DNA from: Kocuria rosea
GTDB lineage: Bacteria > Actinomycetota > Actinomycetes > Actinomycetales > Micrococcaceae
Reading direction: 5' to 3'
DNA length: 64,000 bases
Assembly: GCF_023715525.1 (NCBI RefSeq)
Contig: NZ_JAMBOG010000006.1
Span: 62,001 to 126,000, forward strand
The notes under the pieces: generated by a model
Told to the model about the DNA's origin: nothing
What the model saw: the letters and a program-made list of their open reading frames with translations, nothing else
Database searches by the model: none
Part shown: positions 26,302-34,067 of the stretch, in pieces
Layout of the letters: each line of letters opens with the position of its first letter
How positions within the stretch are numbered: position 1 is the stretch's first letter
Made by a program: the position numbers and the translations under genes

Positions 26302-28079
26302 CACCTGCCGCCCGGTTTTCCTCCGGGGGTCTTGCGGACCTTGGTCGGCGTGGGCGTGGGCGTGGGCGTCGCCGTGGCGGAGCGCGACGGGCTCGGAGCC
26401 GGCGAGGTGGACGGGGACGAGGACGGGGACGAGGACGAGGACGGCGTGGGGCTGGGGCCGACCACCGGCGCGGAGCCGTCGTCCCACTTCGCGGGCGCGG
26501 CCGTCATCGGGTCGTCGGGGTCCGGGTCGTCCTCCTTGAGGCCCACCCGGAACTGGACCATCATGTCGTGGTCCTCGTGGGAGAGGTTGTGGCAGTGGAT
26601 CATGTACCGGCCCTTGTGGGGCCCGAACTTCATGAGCAGCCGCACCGTCTCCCCCTCCCCCACGTAGACGACGTCCTTGGGGCCGCGCTCGTAGTTGAAC
26701 GGGGACCGGCCGTTGCGGCTGAGGATCTGGAAGTCGACGAGGTGGATGTGGAGCGGGTGGTACCACCCGCCGGAGTTGTTCTCGAACTCCCAGATCTCGA
26801 CGGCGTTCACGTCCACCTCGGCCGCGACCTTCTTGTAGCCGCTGGCGACGACCTCCTGCCAGGTGACGTCGTTGACCGTCCACATCCCGTTGGTGCGGTC
26901 GAGCTCGAACCGCCGGGTCCGCGTGGACTGGCCGGCCGTCAGGGCCATCACCTCGTTGTGCGTGCTCAGCTGCGCCGGGATCCGGTTCCAGGTGGGGTCG
27001 GAGGTGTCCACGGGCTCGTCGACGACGTCGAAGGCCATGATCTGGTGGGTGTAGTCGTAGTCCACGTTGTTGTCGTTGGAGAGGTTGCGCAGCTCGACCC
27101 GCTGCCCGGTCCGGTACTTGCGGAAGTCGATGAGCAGCTCGTAGCGCTCCGCGCCGGCGTGGCGGTAGTTGTTCACGAACTGCGTCGTGGGCACCAGCCC
27201 GCCGTCCGTGCCGACGACCGCGATCGGGTCTCCCGTGCTCAGGGTGGGGCGCAGGGACCGGGAGATGCAGGCGTTGAGCACCCGGAACCGGTAGACGCGC
27301 TTCTGCACCTTCATGACCGGCCACGGCCGCCCGTTCACGAGGATGACGTCCCCCCACAGCCCGGAGTGGCTGTTGTCGTCGTAGCCGAGGGAGCCGTCCT
27401 CCGCGAACATCGCGTCCGAGATCGTGACGGCCACGTCGAAGCGGCCCTGCGGCAGGAGCGCCCGCTCCAGGGGATCGTGCATGTGGTACTGCGCCGCCAG
27501 GCCGGAGTAGGCGTTGAGCGCCGTGTAGTGGACGCCGTGGTCGTGGTACCAGAGGGTCCGTGCCGGCTGGAAGTTCGGGTAGTGGTAGTCCTTGTAGAAC
27601 CCGGGGTTCGTGACGTCGTTGGCGTAGCCGTCGTACTGCGGCAGGGACGCGGACCCGTGCAGGTGCGTCGAGGTGGACAGGACGTGCCCGTCCAGCGGGT
27701 GCGTGGCGGGCAGCTGGTTGCGCACGCGGAGCACCGCCTTGGTCCCCTGGTCGAGGCTGATGGTGGGCCCGGGGAAGATCCCGTCGTAGCCCAGGATCGG
27801 CGTGGTCAGCCCCGCCCGGGGCAGGATCTGGGCCCGCGCCGCCCGCTCGGTGACCACGTAGTGGTGCACGGGCAGCCCGTCCACGGGGTCGACCGTCCGG
27901 GCACGGGGCTGCAGCACGGGCGGCTCGACGAACGGCGTCCGGAAGGGCCGGGGCATGTCGGCGTCGCGCAGGGCGCTGGCGGACTTGGCCTCCACGGACC
28001 GGGTGGGCACCGCGAGCGCTCCGGCGCCCACGGCCCCCAGGCCGCCGAGCAGCAGGACGTTCCTTCGCGAGACGGTCAT
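26301..28079 (-). CDS. Secreted multicopper oxidase (CotA/bilirubin oxidase type)
   Basis: A 592-residue laccase-like oxidase coupling substrate oxidation to reduction of O2 to water. An N-terminal Tat signal (SRRNVLLLGGLGAVGAGA) is followed by three cupredoxin domains. All four copper motifs are present: THLHG (His139/141), WYHDHGVH (His179/181), HPLHIH (His441/444/446) and HCHNLSHEDHDMM (Cys496, His501, Met506 as type 1 ligands). Residues 540-592 form a Ser/Thr/Pro-rich tail with TPTPTPTPT, probably a surface stalk. The Met axial ligand and motif set resemble bilirubin oxidase and CotA. The stop overlaps the signal peptidase start. Confidence 0.93.
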   Translation of the reverse strand: MTVSRRNVLLLGGLGAVGAGALAVPTRSVEAKSASALRDADMPRPFRTPFVEPPVLQPRARTVDPVDGLPVHHYVVTERAARAQILPRAGLTTPILGYDGIFPGPTISLDQGTKAVLRVRNQLPATHPLDGHVLSTSTHLHGSASLPQYDGYANDVTNPGFYKDYHYPNFQPARTLWYHDHGVHYTALNAYSGLAAQYHMHDPLERALLPQGRFDVAVTISDAMFAEDGSLGYDDNSHSGLWGDVILVNGRPWPVMKVQKRVYRFRVLNACISRSLRPTLSTGDPIAVVGTDGGLVPTTQFVNNYRHAGAERYELLIDFRKYRTGQRVELRNLSNDNNVDYDYTHQIMAFDVVDEPVDTSDPTWNRIPAQLSTHNEVMALTAGQSTRTRRFELDRTNGMWTVNDVTWQEVVASGYKKVAAEVDVNAVEIWEFENNSGGWYHPLHIHLVDFQILSRNGRSPFNYERGPKDVVYVGEGETVRLLMKFGPHKGRYMIHCHNLSHEDHDMMVQFRVGLKEDDPDPDDPMTAAPAKWDDGSAPVVGPSPTPSSSSSPSSSPSTSPAPSPSRSATATPTPTPTPTKVRKTPGGKPGGR

Positions 28080-28176
28080 GGGTGTTCTCCTTCGAGCTGG
28101 TTGTACGACGTCGGGCCGGGTTCCCGCGGCACCCGGTGGAGCAGCGCGGCGGTCACGGCCGGCCGCGTCGAGGAGG

Positions 28177-28722
28177 TCATCGCGGACCGCCGCCGTGGTG
28201 GTGGTCCGCCCCGAGCGACAGGCGCGCGCGCTCCGGGCCCTCGAGGGTCAGTTCGAGCGCCCGGTCGGGGACCTCGAAGAGGAGCTCGGCCTGCAGGACC
28301 TCGCCCTGGCCGATCAACCGCTCCTGGACGGACGCCCGCACGGCCTCGGACTCGCCCCCGCCGAGACGGTCCACCGTCCAGTCCGCGGCGTCGAAGTCGA
28401 CGCCCTCGGCCTCGAGGGCGGTGAGCTCCAGCAGCACCCGCACCCGGTGGGTGCCGCCCTCGGCGGGCTCGTCCTGCGCGGCCGGGCCGTCCCCGTCCTC
28501 CACGGGGAGGACGCCGTTGATCCGCGCGAGTCCCCCGGGCACCGGGGCCACCGCACCCAGCGGGGCGCTCGGCGCCTCGTCCTGCCCCAGCACGGCGACG
28601 CCGAGGATCCCGGTGAGTCCGAGCAGGAAGGCCGCCGGGACCAGCCAGCGCCGGCGGGCCGCCCTCGGGGGGCGGTCCGGGTCGGCGGAGCCTGCGTCCG
28701 GGAGCACGGTGGAAGTGGTCAT
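28177..28722 (-). CDS. Exported single-anchor protein of unknown function
   Basis: A 181-residue protein. The N-terminus is cytoplasmic and basic, a single membrane segment follows (about 28-46, WLVPAAFLLGLTGILGVAV), and about 130 residues are outside. The external part has alternating strands (RVRVLLELTALEAEG, LQAELLFEVP, LELTLEGPERARL) and ends with a short His-rich DHHHGGGPR. I do not recognise the family. It lies 97 bases upstream of the multicopper oxidase on the same strand and probably heads the oxidase operon. A copper-handling or assembly role is possible given the histidines, but it is not shown. Confidence 0.7.
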   Translation of the reverse strand: MTTSTVLPDAGSADPDRPPRAARRRWLVPAAFLLGLTGILGVAVLGQDEAPSAPLGAVAPVPGGLARINGVLPVEDGDGPAAQDEPAEGGTHRVRVLLELTALEAEGVDFDAADWTVDRLGGGESEAVRASVQERLIGQGEVLQAELLFEVPDRALELTLEGPERARLSLGADHHHGGGPR

Positions 28723-28920
28723 GCCAGCACGATGGGGAGCGGACCTTGGAGAAAAGTTGGCACCCGGAGGACGAATGTCCAGGTCCGCGCCGGCGGGGAA
28801 ACAGAGCGTCATCCACCCTTCCGCACCCCCCATTTTGGGGAGGCTCCCACCCCCCATCCGGGGCTGACCCCATCCTTCCCCCGGCTCCAGACTGGTATTC
28901 ACTTTCGGGAAGGGGGAACC
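28723..28920. promoter_or_regulatory. Divergent control region between the oxidase operon and the SARP gene
   Basis: This 198-bp gap must hold the promoters of both directions. It contains a short perfect palindrome CCCCATTTTGGGG (28828-28840) and further CCCAT copies ending at 28857 and 28873. TATTCA at 28896-28901, preceded by TG, is a weak extended -10 candidate for the SARP gene. The spacings do not fit the 11-bp periodicity usual for SARP sites. Confidence 0.35.
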
Positions 28921-29874
28921 GTGACCACGACAGGTGACGACAGAACAGCCGGGGGGCGCCAGGTGCGGCTGTCGGTGCGCGTGCTGGGACCGCTGGAGGT
29001 ACGCCGGGGGGACCGCACCCTGACGGCCCAGGAGCTCGGCGGACCCAAGCAGCGGCAGATCCTGGAGATCCTGCTGCTGCAGCTGGGCACGCCCGTGTCC
29101 AAGGACCGGCTCGTCGAGCTGCTCTGGGGGGACCGGCCGCCGGCGGCGGCGCTGCAGAACCTCGAGAGCTACGTCAGCGTCCTGCGCCGCGGCCTCCAGC
29201 CGGGTGCGGGCCGGAGCGGGCCCCTGCGGACCGCCAACGGCGGATACGTCATGGACGGCGCCGTGGTGGACCTGGACCTCCACCGGTTCGAGCTCGCCGT
29301 GGAGCGAGCCCGCCGCAGCCGCGCAGAGGCGGCGTATCGGCTGTGGTGCGCGGCGCTCGAGCTGGCGTCGGGGCCGTTGCTGGAGAACGAGCTGCGCTGC
29401 GAGTGGGCGGAGCACCAGCGCGAGCTGCACGGCGCCCGCGTGGTCGAGGCCCGCGTGTCGGCCGCCGAGACCGCCCTCGAGCTGGGGCTCCACCGCGAGG
29501 CCGTGGAGCATGCACGGGCCGCGCTCGCCGGGGACCGGCTGCTCGAGCGTGCGTGGGCGGTGCTGGTGCTGGGCCTCGAGGGGCTCGGGCGCCCGGTCGA
29601 GGGCCTCCAGGCCTACGAACGCTGCCGCCGGGTCCTCGACCAGGAACTCGGCTGCGCCCCGTCGGCCGCACTGCAGGCGGCCCACACCCGGATGCTGCAC
29701 GCCACCGCGTCGACCGGCAGCGAGCTGGGGCAGGTCCTGTCCGCCCTGCTGGTGCTCCACGGCCAGGCCGGCGCCCCGGACGGGCTGCCCGGCGACCCGG
29801 TGCCGCTCGCCCGCCACGAGGCCGCCACGGTCCTCCAGGCCTTCCTGGGGCGCACCCTGAGCCCGGCCGCCTAG
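28921..29874 (+). CDS. SARP/AfsR-type transcriptional activator (OmpR-like HTH plus BTAD)
   Basis: A 317-residue regulator. The N-terminal winged-helix (VRVLGPLEVRRGDRTL, GPKQRQILEILLLQLGTPVSKDRLVELLW, TANGGYVM) is the DNA-binding domain of the SARP family, and residues about 105-250 are the bacterial transcriptional activator (tetratricopeptide-like) domain, ending VLDQELGCAPSAALQ. There is no NB-ARC part, so it is the short form. GTG with a GGGAAGGGGGAA ribosome site. SARPs normally switch on secondary-metabolite clusters; none is nearby, and the divergent oxidase operon is the obvious candidate target. Confidence 0.85.
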   Translation: MTTTGDDRTAGGRQVRLSVRVLGPLEVRRGDRTLTAQELGGPKQRQILEILLLQLGTPVSKDRLVELLWGDRPPAAALQNLESYVSVLRRGLQPGAGRSGPLRTANGGYVMDGAVVDLDLHRFELAVERARRSRAEAAYRLWCAALELASGPLLENELRCEWAEHQRELHGARVVEARVSAAETALELGLHREAVEHARAALAGDRLLERAWAVLVLGLEGLGRPVEGLQAYERCRRVLDQELGCAPSAALQAAHTRMLHATASTGSELGQVLSALLVLHGQAGAPDGLPGDPVPLARHEAATVLQAFLGRTLSPAA

Positions 29875-29957
29875 GGCCGGATCCATGAGACGGTGCACGC
29901 GAGGTCGGCCGGGGGCGCAACCGGCTGCCGACCGCGGAAGTGGCCACACCTTCCCGC

Positions 29958-30001
29958 TTGGTCACCCGGGTTTGCGATCGCCATACTACTGGTACGTAGT
30001 A
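29958..30001 (+). promoter_or_regulatory. Promoter with overlapping palindrome upstream of the response regulator
   Basis: TTGGTC (29958-29963) and CATACT (29982-29987) form a plausible -35/-10 pair with an 18-bp spacer. TACTAC (29984-29989) and GTAGTA (29996-30001) are a perfect inverted repeat with a 6-bp centre that covers the -10 box and the expected start of transcription. A protein bound there would block the promoter. Confidence 0.5.
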
Positions 30002-30028
30002 CGGGGGTTGCCGGGGGGCGAGTCTGGA

Positions 30029-30694
30029 ATGACCGATGGAGCGGAGGGGGTGCGTGATGCGCGCACCTCGATACTGGTGGTCGACGACCACACGACGTTC
30101 GCGGAGCTGCTGACCGGCGCGCTGCGGCGGGAGCCCGATCTGCGCAGCGTCGGGGTGGCCCACGACGTGGAGTCGAGCGTGCGGCTGTGCGCGGCGCTGC
30201 GGCCCGACGTGGTCGTCATGGACTACCACCTCTCCGGGGGCAACGGCGTGGCGGCCTCCGCCCGGATCCTCGCGGACCGGCCGGGAACCCGCGTCGTCAT
30301 GCTGACCGGCGACCCGGCCCAGCACGTCCTGGAGGCCGCGGCGAGCACCGGGATCTGCGCCTTCCTGCCGAAGGACGGGTCGCTCGCCACCCTGCTCGAG
30401 ACCGTCCGCAGCGCGCGGTGCGGCACGATGGCCGTCCACCCGTCGCTGCTCGCGGCGGCGGTCCCGGACCGCCACCGGGGCGCGACCGCGCCGGCGCTGA
30501 CCCAGCGCGAGATGGAGGTCCTGCGGCTGATGGCGCAGGGGCACAGCGTGGGGACGAACGCACGGCTGCTGAGCATCACCCCGAACACGTGCCGGGGCTA
30601 CGTCAAGGCCATCCTCGCCAAGCTGGGCGCGCACTCCCAGCTCGAGGCGGTCGCGGCGGCGTCGCGCCTCGGCCTGCTGGCGGACCACCGGTGA
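30029..30694 (+). CDS. NarL/FixJ-type response regulator
   Basis: A 221-residue two-domain regulator. The receiver has the acidic pair Asp19-Asp20 (LVVDDH), the phosphoacceptor Asp65 (VVVMDYHLSG) and Lys115 (FLPKDGS). The C-terminal LuxR-type helix-turn-helix spans LTQREMEVLRLMAQGHS to about residue 210. The ATG at 30029 follows a weak ribosome site, and an upstream in-frame methionine would read through the promoter palindrome. The stop overlaps the GTG start of the histidine kinase (GTGA), so the two form a two-component pair. Confidence 0.9.
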   Translation: MTDGAEGVRDARTSILVVDDHTTFAELLTGALRREPDLRSVGVAHDVESSVRLCAALRPDVVVMDYHLSGGNGVAASARILADRPGTRVVMLTGDPAQHVLEAAASTGICAFLPKDGSLATLLETVRSARCGTMAVHPSLLAAAVPDRHRGATAPALTQREMEVLRLMAQGHSVGTNARLLSITPNTCRGYVKAILAKLGAHSQLEAVAAASRLGLLADHR

Positions 30695-32082
30695 GGCACC
30701 TCCTCCCCCGCGCGGAGCGCACCGTTCCGGAGGCCGCGACCCTCGCCCTGGACCCGCCGGACCCTTCGGCACGGACCGTCACCGGGCGGTCCGAGGTGCA
30801 CGCCGCCGTGCGCAGGTTCCTGCTCGCGGGGCTGGTGGTGGTGCTCCTCGCCGCGGTGCCCGCGACGTGGTGGATCCGGGCCGTGGCCGAGCAGCACGCC
30901 GTGGAGCACGTCCTGCGCGTGACGCAGCGGCTCGCCAACCACGCCGTCGCACCCCTCATCACCGAGGACCTCCTGGCGGGCGGGTCGGCCGCCACGGCGC
31001 AGCTGGACGTCCGGATGCGTCCCTGGCTGGAGGACGGGACCATCCGCCGCATCAAGATCTGGGACGACGACGGCACGATCGTCTACTCCGACGAGCACGA
31101 GCTCATCGGGCAGAACTTCGGCCCGACGTCGTGGGACGACGGACTGGTCGCCCGCGGCGAGGGGGTCGCGACCATCGAGCACCAGCAGGACGCGGAGAAC
31201 TCCCACGAGGCCGGCGCCGGGCGGCTGGTGGAGGTCTACGTCGGGTTCGTCCCCGACGCCGGGCAGCAGCTCGTGCTCGAGGTCTACTACGACGACTCGA
31301 TCGTGCGGGAGGAGCAACGCTCCGTGCTCATGAGCCTGGCTCCCGCCTTCCTCCTGACCCTGGTGCTGTTCCAGCTGGCCCAGCTCGCACCGGCCGTGGG
31401 CCTCGCCCGGCGGATCCAGGACCACCGCTCCGCACGCGCGCGCCTGCTCCAGCACGCCGTGGACGCGGCCGAGCTGGAGCGGGTGCGGGTCGCCCGGGAC
31501 CTGCACGACGACGTGATCCAGGACCTGGCCGGCCTGTCCTACTCCCTGGAGGCCCAGGAGATGACCGCGGACGACCCGGAGCAGCGCCGGGCCCTGGTCC
31601 GGTCCCGCACGATCCTGCAGGGCAGCCTGCGCACCCTGCGCGGGATCACCACCGCCCTGTACTCCCCGGACCTGCTGACCCTCGGGCTGCCGAAGGCCCT
31701 GGCCCGGCTCGCGGACCCGCTGGCCCGGCGGGGGATCGACACGTCCGTGCGGATCAGCCCGGCGGTCCTCCTGACGCCGGAGCAGGAGGGGATGTTCCTG
31801 AAGGTGGCCCGGGAGGCTCTCGCCAACATCTCGAAGCACGCCCACGCGTCCACGGTGACCCTGCACCTGGAGGTGGAGCACGGCGCCACGGTGATGTCCA
31901 TCAGCGACGACGGCACAGGCTTCGACGACTCCCGGGGCTCGCCGGAGGGCCACCTCGGGCTGCGGATCATGCGGGACGTCGCCGACGCCGCGGGGGCCGC
32001 GCTCGAGATCAGGTCACGGCCCGGGACCGGCACCACGGTGCTCGCGGTCCTGCCCCCGGGCGCCGTCACCGTGCGCCCCTGA
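30691..32082 (+). CDS. Membrane sensor histidine kinase (NarX/DesK type)
   Basis: A 463-residue sensor. Helix 1 (about 37-56) and helix 2 (about 212-238) enclose an extracytoplasmic domain of about 155 residues rich in acidic and aromatic residues (KIWDDDGTIVYSDEHELIG resembles a Cache-type sensor). The HisKA_3 phosphoacceptor is His272 in VARDLHDDVIQ. The ATPase domain has REALANISKHAHA (N box) and DDGTGF and GHLGLRIM (G boxes). The GTG start overlaps the response regulator stop. The pair lies behind the SARP gene and may sense an extracellular redox or metal signal, which is inference from its neighbours. Confidence 0.9.
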   Translation: MRHLLPRAERTVPEAATLALDPPDPSARTVTGRSEVHAAVRRFLLAGLVVVLLAAVPATWWIRAVAEQHAVEHVLRVTQRLANHAVAPLITEDLLAGGSAATAQLDVRMRPWLEDGTIRRIKIWDDDGTIVYSDEHELIGQNFGPTSWDDGLVARGEGVATIEHQQDAENSHEAGAGRLVEVYVGFVPDAGQQLVLEVYYDDSIVREEQRSVLMSLAPAFLLTLVLFQLAQLAPAVGLARRIQDHRSARARLLQHAVDAAELERVRVARDLHDDVIQDLAGLSYSLEAQEMTADDPEQRRALVRSRTILQGSLRTLRGITTALYSPDLLTLGLPKALARLADPLARRGIDTSVRISPAVLLTPEQEGMFLKVAREALANISKHAHASTVTLHLEVEHGATVMSISDDGTGFDDSRGSPEGHLGLRIMRDVADAAGAALEIRSRPGTGTTVLAVLPPGAVTVRP

Positions 32083-32089
32083 GCCGCTC

Positions 32090-33145
32090 CTACCGGGCAG
32101 CGCCGTCGGCCGTGCCGTCGGCGAGCATGTCCTCGACGTAGCGGCGCACCTCGGTGCCGAACAGCTCGATGCTGCGCGTCATCCGGGCGTGGTCCAGGGT
32201 GCCCACCGCGTACTTGAGGTCGAAGCGGGAGGCGCCCAGCGCCGTCGAGGACCGCACGATCTTGCGCGCGACGGTCTCGGGCGAGCCCACGAAGTAGGCG
32301 CCCTCGGGCCCGCACATCGCGTCGAACTCGCTCCGGGTGAGCGGGCCCCAGCCCCGCTCCTTCCCGATCCTGGCGTGCGTGTAGGCCTGGTGCGGGAAGA
32401 ACTCCTCGCGGGCCTGCTCGTCGGTCCGCGCCACGTAGCCCGGGGAGTGGAACGCCACCGGCTGCGGCTCCCGGCCGAAGTGCGCGAGGGCCTCCCGGTA
32501 GTAGTCGGCGAAGGGCTGGAAGGCGGCCGGGCGCCCGCCGATGATCGCGAAGATCACGGGCAGCCCGTAGTGGGCGGCGCGGACCACGGAGTTCGGGGAC
32601 CCGCCCACGGCGATCCACGTGCGCAGCGCCCCGGACTCGGTCTTGGGGAAGACCTCCAGGCCCTCGAGGGGCGCGCGCAGCCGGCCGGACCAGGTGATCT
32701 CGCCCTCGGTGCGCAGCCGGTCGAACAGCTGGAGCTTCTCCTCGAACAGCGCCTCGTACTCGTCCAGGGGGTAGCCGAAGAGGGGGAAGGACTCGGTGAA
32801 GGAGCCGCGCCCCAGGATGACGTCCGCGCGCCCGTGCGAGAGCGCGTCGACCGTGGCGAAGCGCTGGTAGACGCGCACGGGGTCGTCGGAGCTCAGCACC
32901 GTGACCGCCGAGCCCAGCCGGATCCGCTCCGTGACCGTGGCGATGCCGGCCAGCACGGTCTCCGGCGAGGAAACTGCGAAGTCCTCGCGGTGGTGCTCCC
33001 CGACGCCGAAGAAGTCCAGGCCGACCTGGTCGGCCAGCACCGCCTCCGCGACGACGTTGCGGATCACCTGGGCCCCGCTGAGCATCCGCCCGTCGGGACC
33101 GGGGTAGATGTCCCCGAAGGTGTTGAGGCCGAGCTGGAGGGTCAT
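32090..33145 (-). CDS. LLM-class flavin-dependent oxidoreductase
   Basis: A 351-residue luciferase-like monooxygenase fold enzyme using FMN or F420. Recognisable segments are LGLNTFGD, AEAVLADQVGLDFFGVGEHHR, RIRLGSAVTVLSSDDPVRVYQ, GRADVILGRGSF and GSPETVARKI. The group includes alkanal and alkanesulfonate-type enzymes; the substrate is unknown. The ATG follows AGGAG by 6 bases. It converges with the kinase gene, with seven bases between stops. On the minus strand, TTATAG at 33180-33185 is a possible -10 box. Confidence 0.88.
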   Translation of the reverse strand: MTLQLGLNTFGDIYPGPDGRMLSGAQVIRNVVAEAVLADQVGLDFFGVGEHHREDFAVSSPETVLAGIATVTERIRLGSAVTVLSSDDPVRVYQRFATVDALSHGRADVILGRGSFTESFPLFGYPLDEYEALFEEKLQLFDRLRTEGEITWSGRLRAPLEGLEVFPKTESGALRTWIAVGGSPNSVVRAAHYGLPVIFAIIGGRPAAFQPFADYYREALAHFGREPQPVAFHSPGYVARTDEQAREEFFPHQAYTHARIGKERGWGPLTRSEFDAMCGPEGAYFVGSPETVARKIVRSSTALGASRFDLKYAVGTLDHARMTRSIELFGTEVRRYVEDMLADGTADGAAR

Positions 33146-33225
33146 GGGAGCTCCTGGTCGCAGTTTTGTGGACGTGTCCCTATAAGCGCTCCGCGGCTGC
33201 CGTTATTCCGGGGCGGCTCCTCCGC

Positions 33226-33930
33226 TCAGCGCGTGAGCCACTCCCACGCCGTGTGCTTCTCCGGGCCGGGCACGCCGCTGACGATCCAGGCGATGTCGTC
33301 CGTGGAGAGCGGGAAGGGCGCCCGGCCGTCCTGCTCCGGCCCCGGGTCGAGCTCGTCCCCGTGGTCCAGGCTCCACAGCTCGGCGAACACCTGCGTGGGC
33401 CCGCGGCGGGCGAGGATGCGGTCCCGGACCTCGTCGGCGAGCTCGTCCAGGTGGTCCTGGAGGAACCCGGAGACCTCCGCGGCGAAGCCGGCAGGGTCCT
33501 CCTCGGCCTCCTGCGGGTCGATCTCCCACGTCCGCCGCACGACCGCGAGCGCCTCGTCGTCCTCCAGGGGGGCGCCGTCCCGGCGGGGATCGGGGACCTC
33601 GGCCGGCACCGGCCCCCCGGCGGCGACGGCCCGGAACCGGTCCCGGAGGGCGAGCAGCGCCGCCACGGCGAGCAGGTCCTGCGCCCGCCGGCCCGGACCC
33701 GCGGCGGCGCCGGACCCGGCGTCGTCGTCCGGTTCCGGGCCGGGCGCAGGCTCCCGCAGGAGGTCCTCCCAGGCGTGGCGCACCCACGCCCAGGTGCGGC
33801 CGGGGTCCGCGGACCGGATCGAGGACGGCCGCCAGCCCGCGGTCGCGGCGCGCCACCGGGCGTCCAGGGCGGGGTCCCCGAGGGCGGCGTCGGACGGGCT
33901 GGGGCGGTCGGCGGGGGCGTGGCTGAACAC
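33226..33930 (-). CDS. Hypothetical protein, acidic
   Basis: A 234-residue protein without a recognised family. It is rich in Ala, Asp and Glu, has no signal peptide or membrane helix, and looks mostly helical, with Trp-containing segments (TWAWVRHAWEDLL, RRTWEIDPQEAEEDP, DDIAWIVSGVPG). The GTG at 33928-33930 has AGGAG six bases upstream; a longer frame would extend back into the divergent permease promoter. It is codirectional with the LLM gene, 80 bases upstream of it. Confidence 0.6.
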   Translation of the reverse strand: MFSHAPADRPSPSDAALGDPALDARWRAATAGWRPSSIRSADPGRTWAWVRHAWEDLLREPAPGPEPDDDAGSGAAAGPGRRAQDLLAVAALLALRDRFRAVAAGGPVPAEVPDPRRDGAPLEDDEALAVVRRTWEIDPQEAEEDPAGFAAEVSGFLQDHLDELADEVRDRILARRGPTQVFAELWSLDHGDELDPGPEQDGRAPFPLSTDDIAWIVSGVPGPEKHTAWEWLTR

Positions 33931-34067
33931 GGGCTGCTCCTGGGTGGGGCGGGACGGGTGCGGGACCGGGGCCGGGCTCCGGCGCAGGCCCGGCGCACGA
34001 CGGGCGAGGGGGCCGGTCCGGAGGGCTACCATTCTCCCAGACCCCGCCCCCGTCCCGAGGATGCCCC

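Noticed and set aside
28826-28873. CCCAT repeats as SARP binding sites
   Set aside because: The spacings of 24 and 16 bases do not match the 11-bp phased heptamers expected for SARP operators; reported only as part of the control region.
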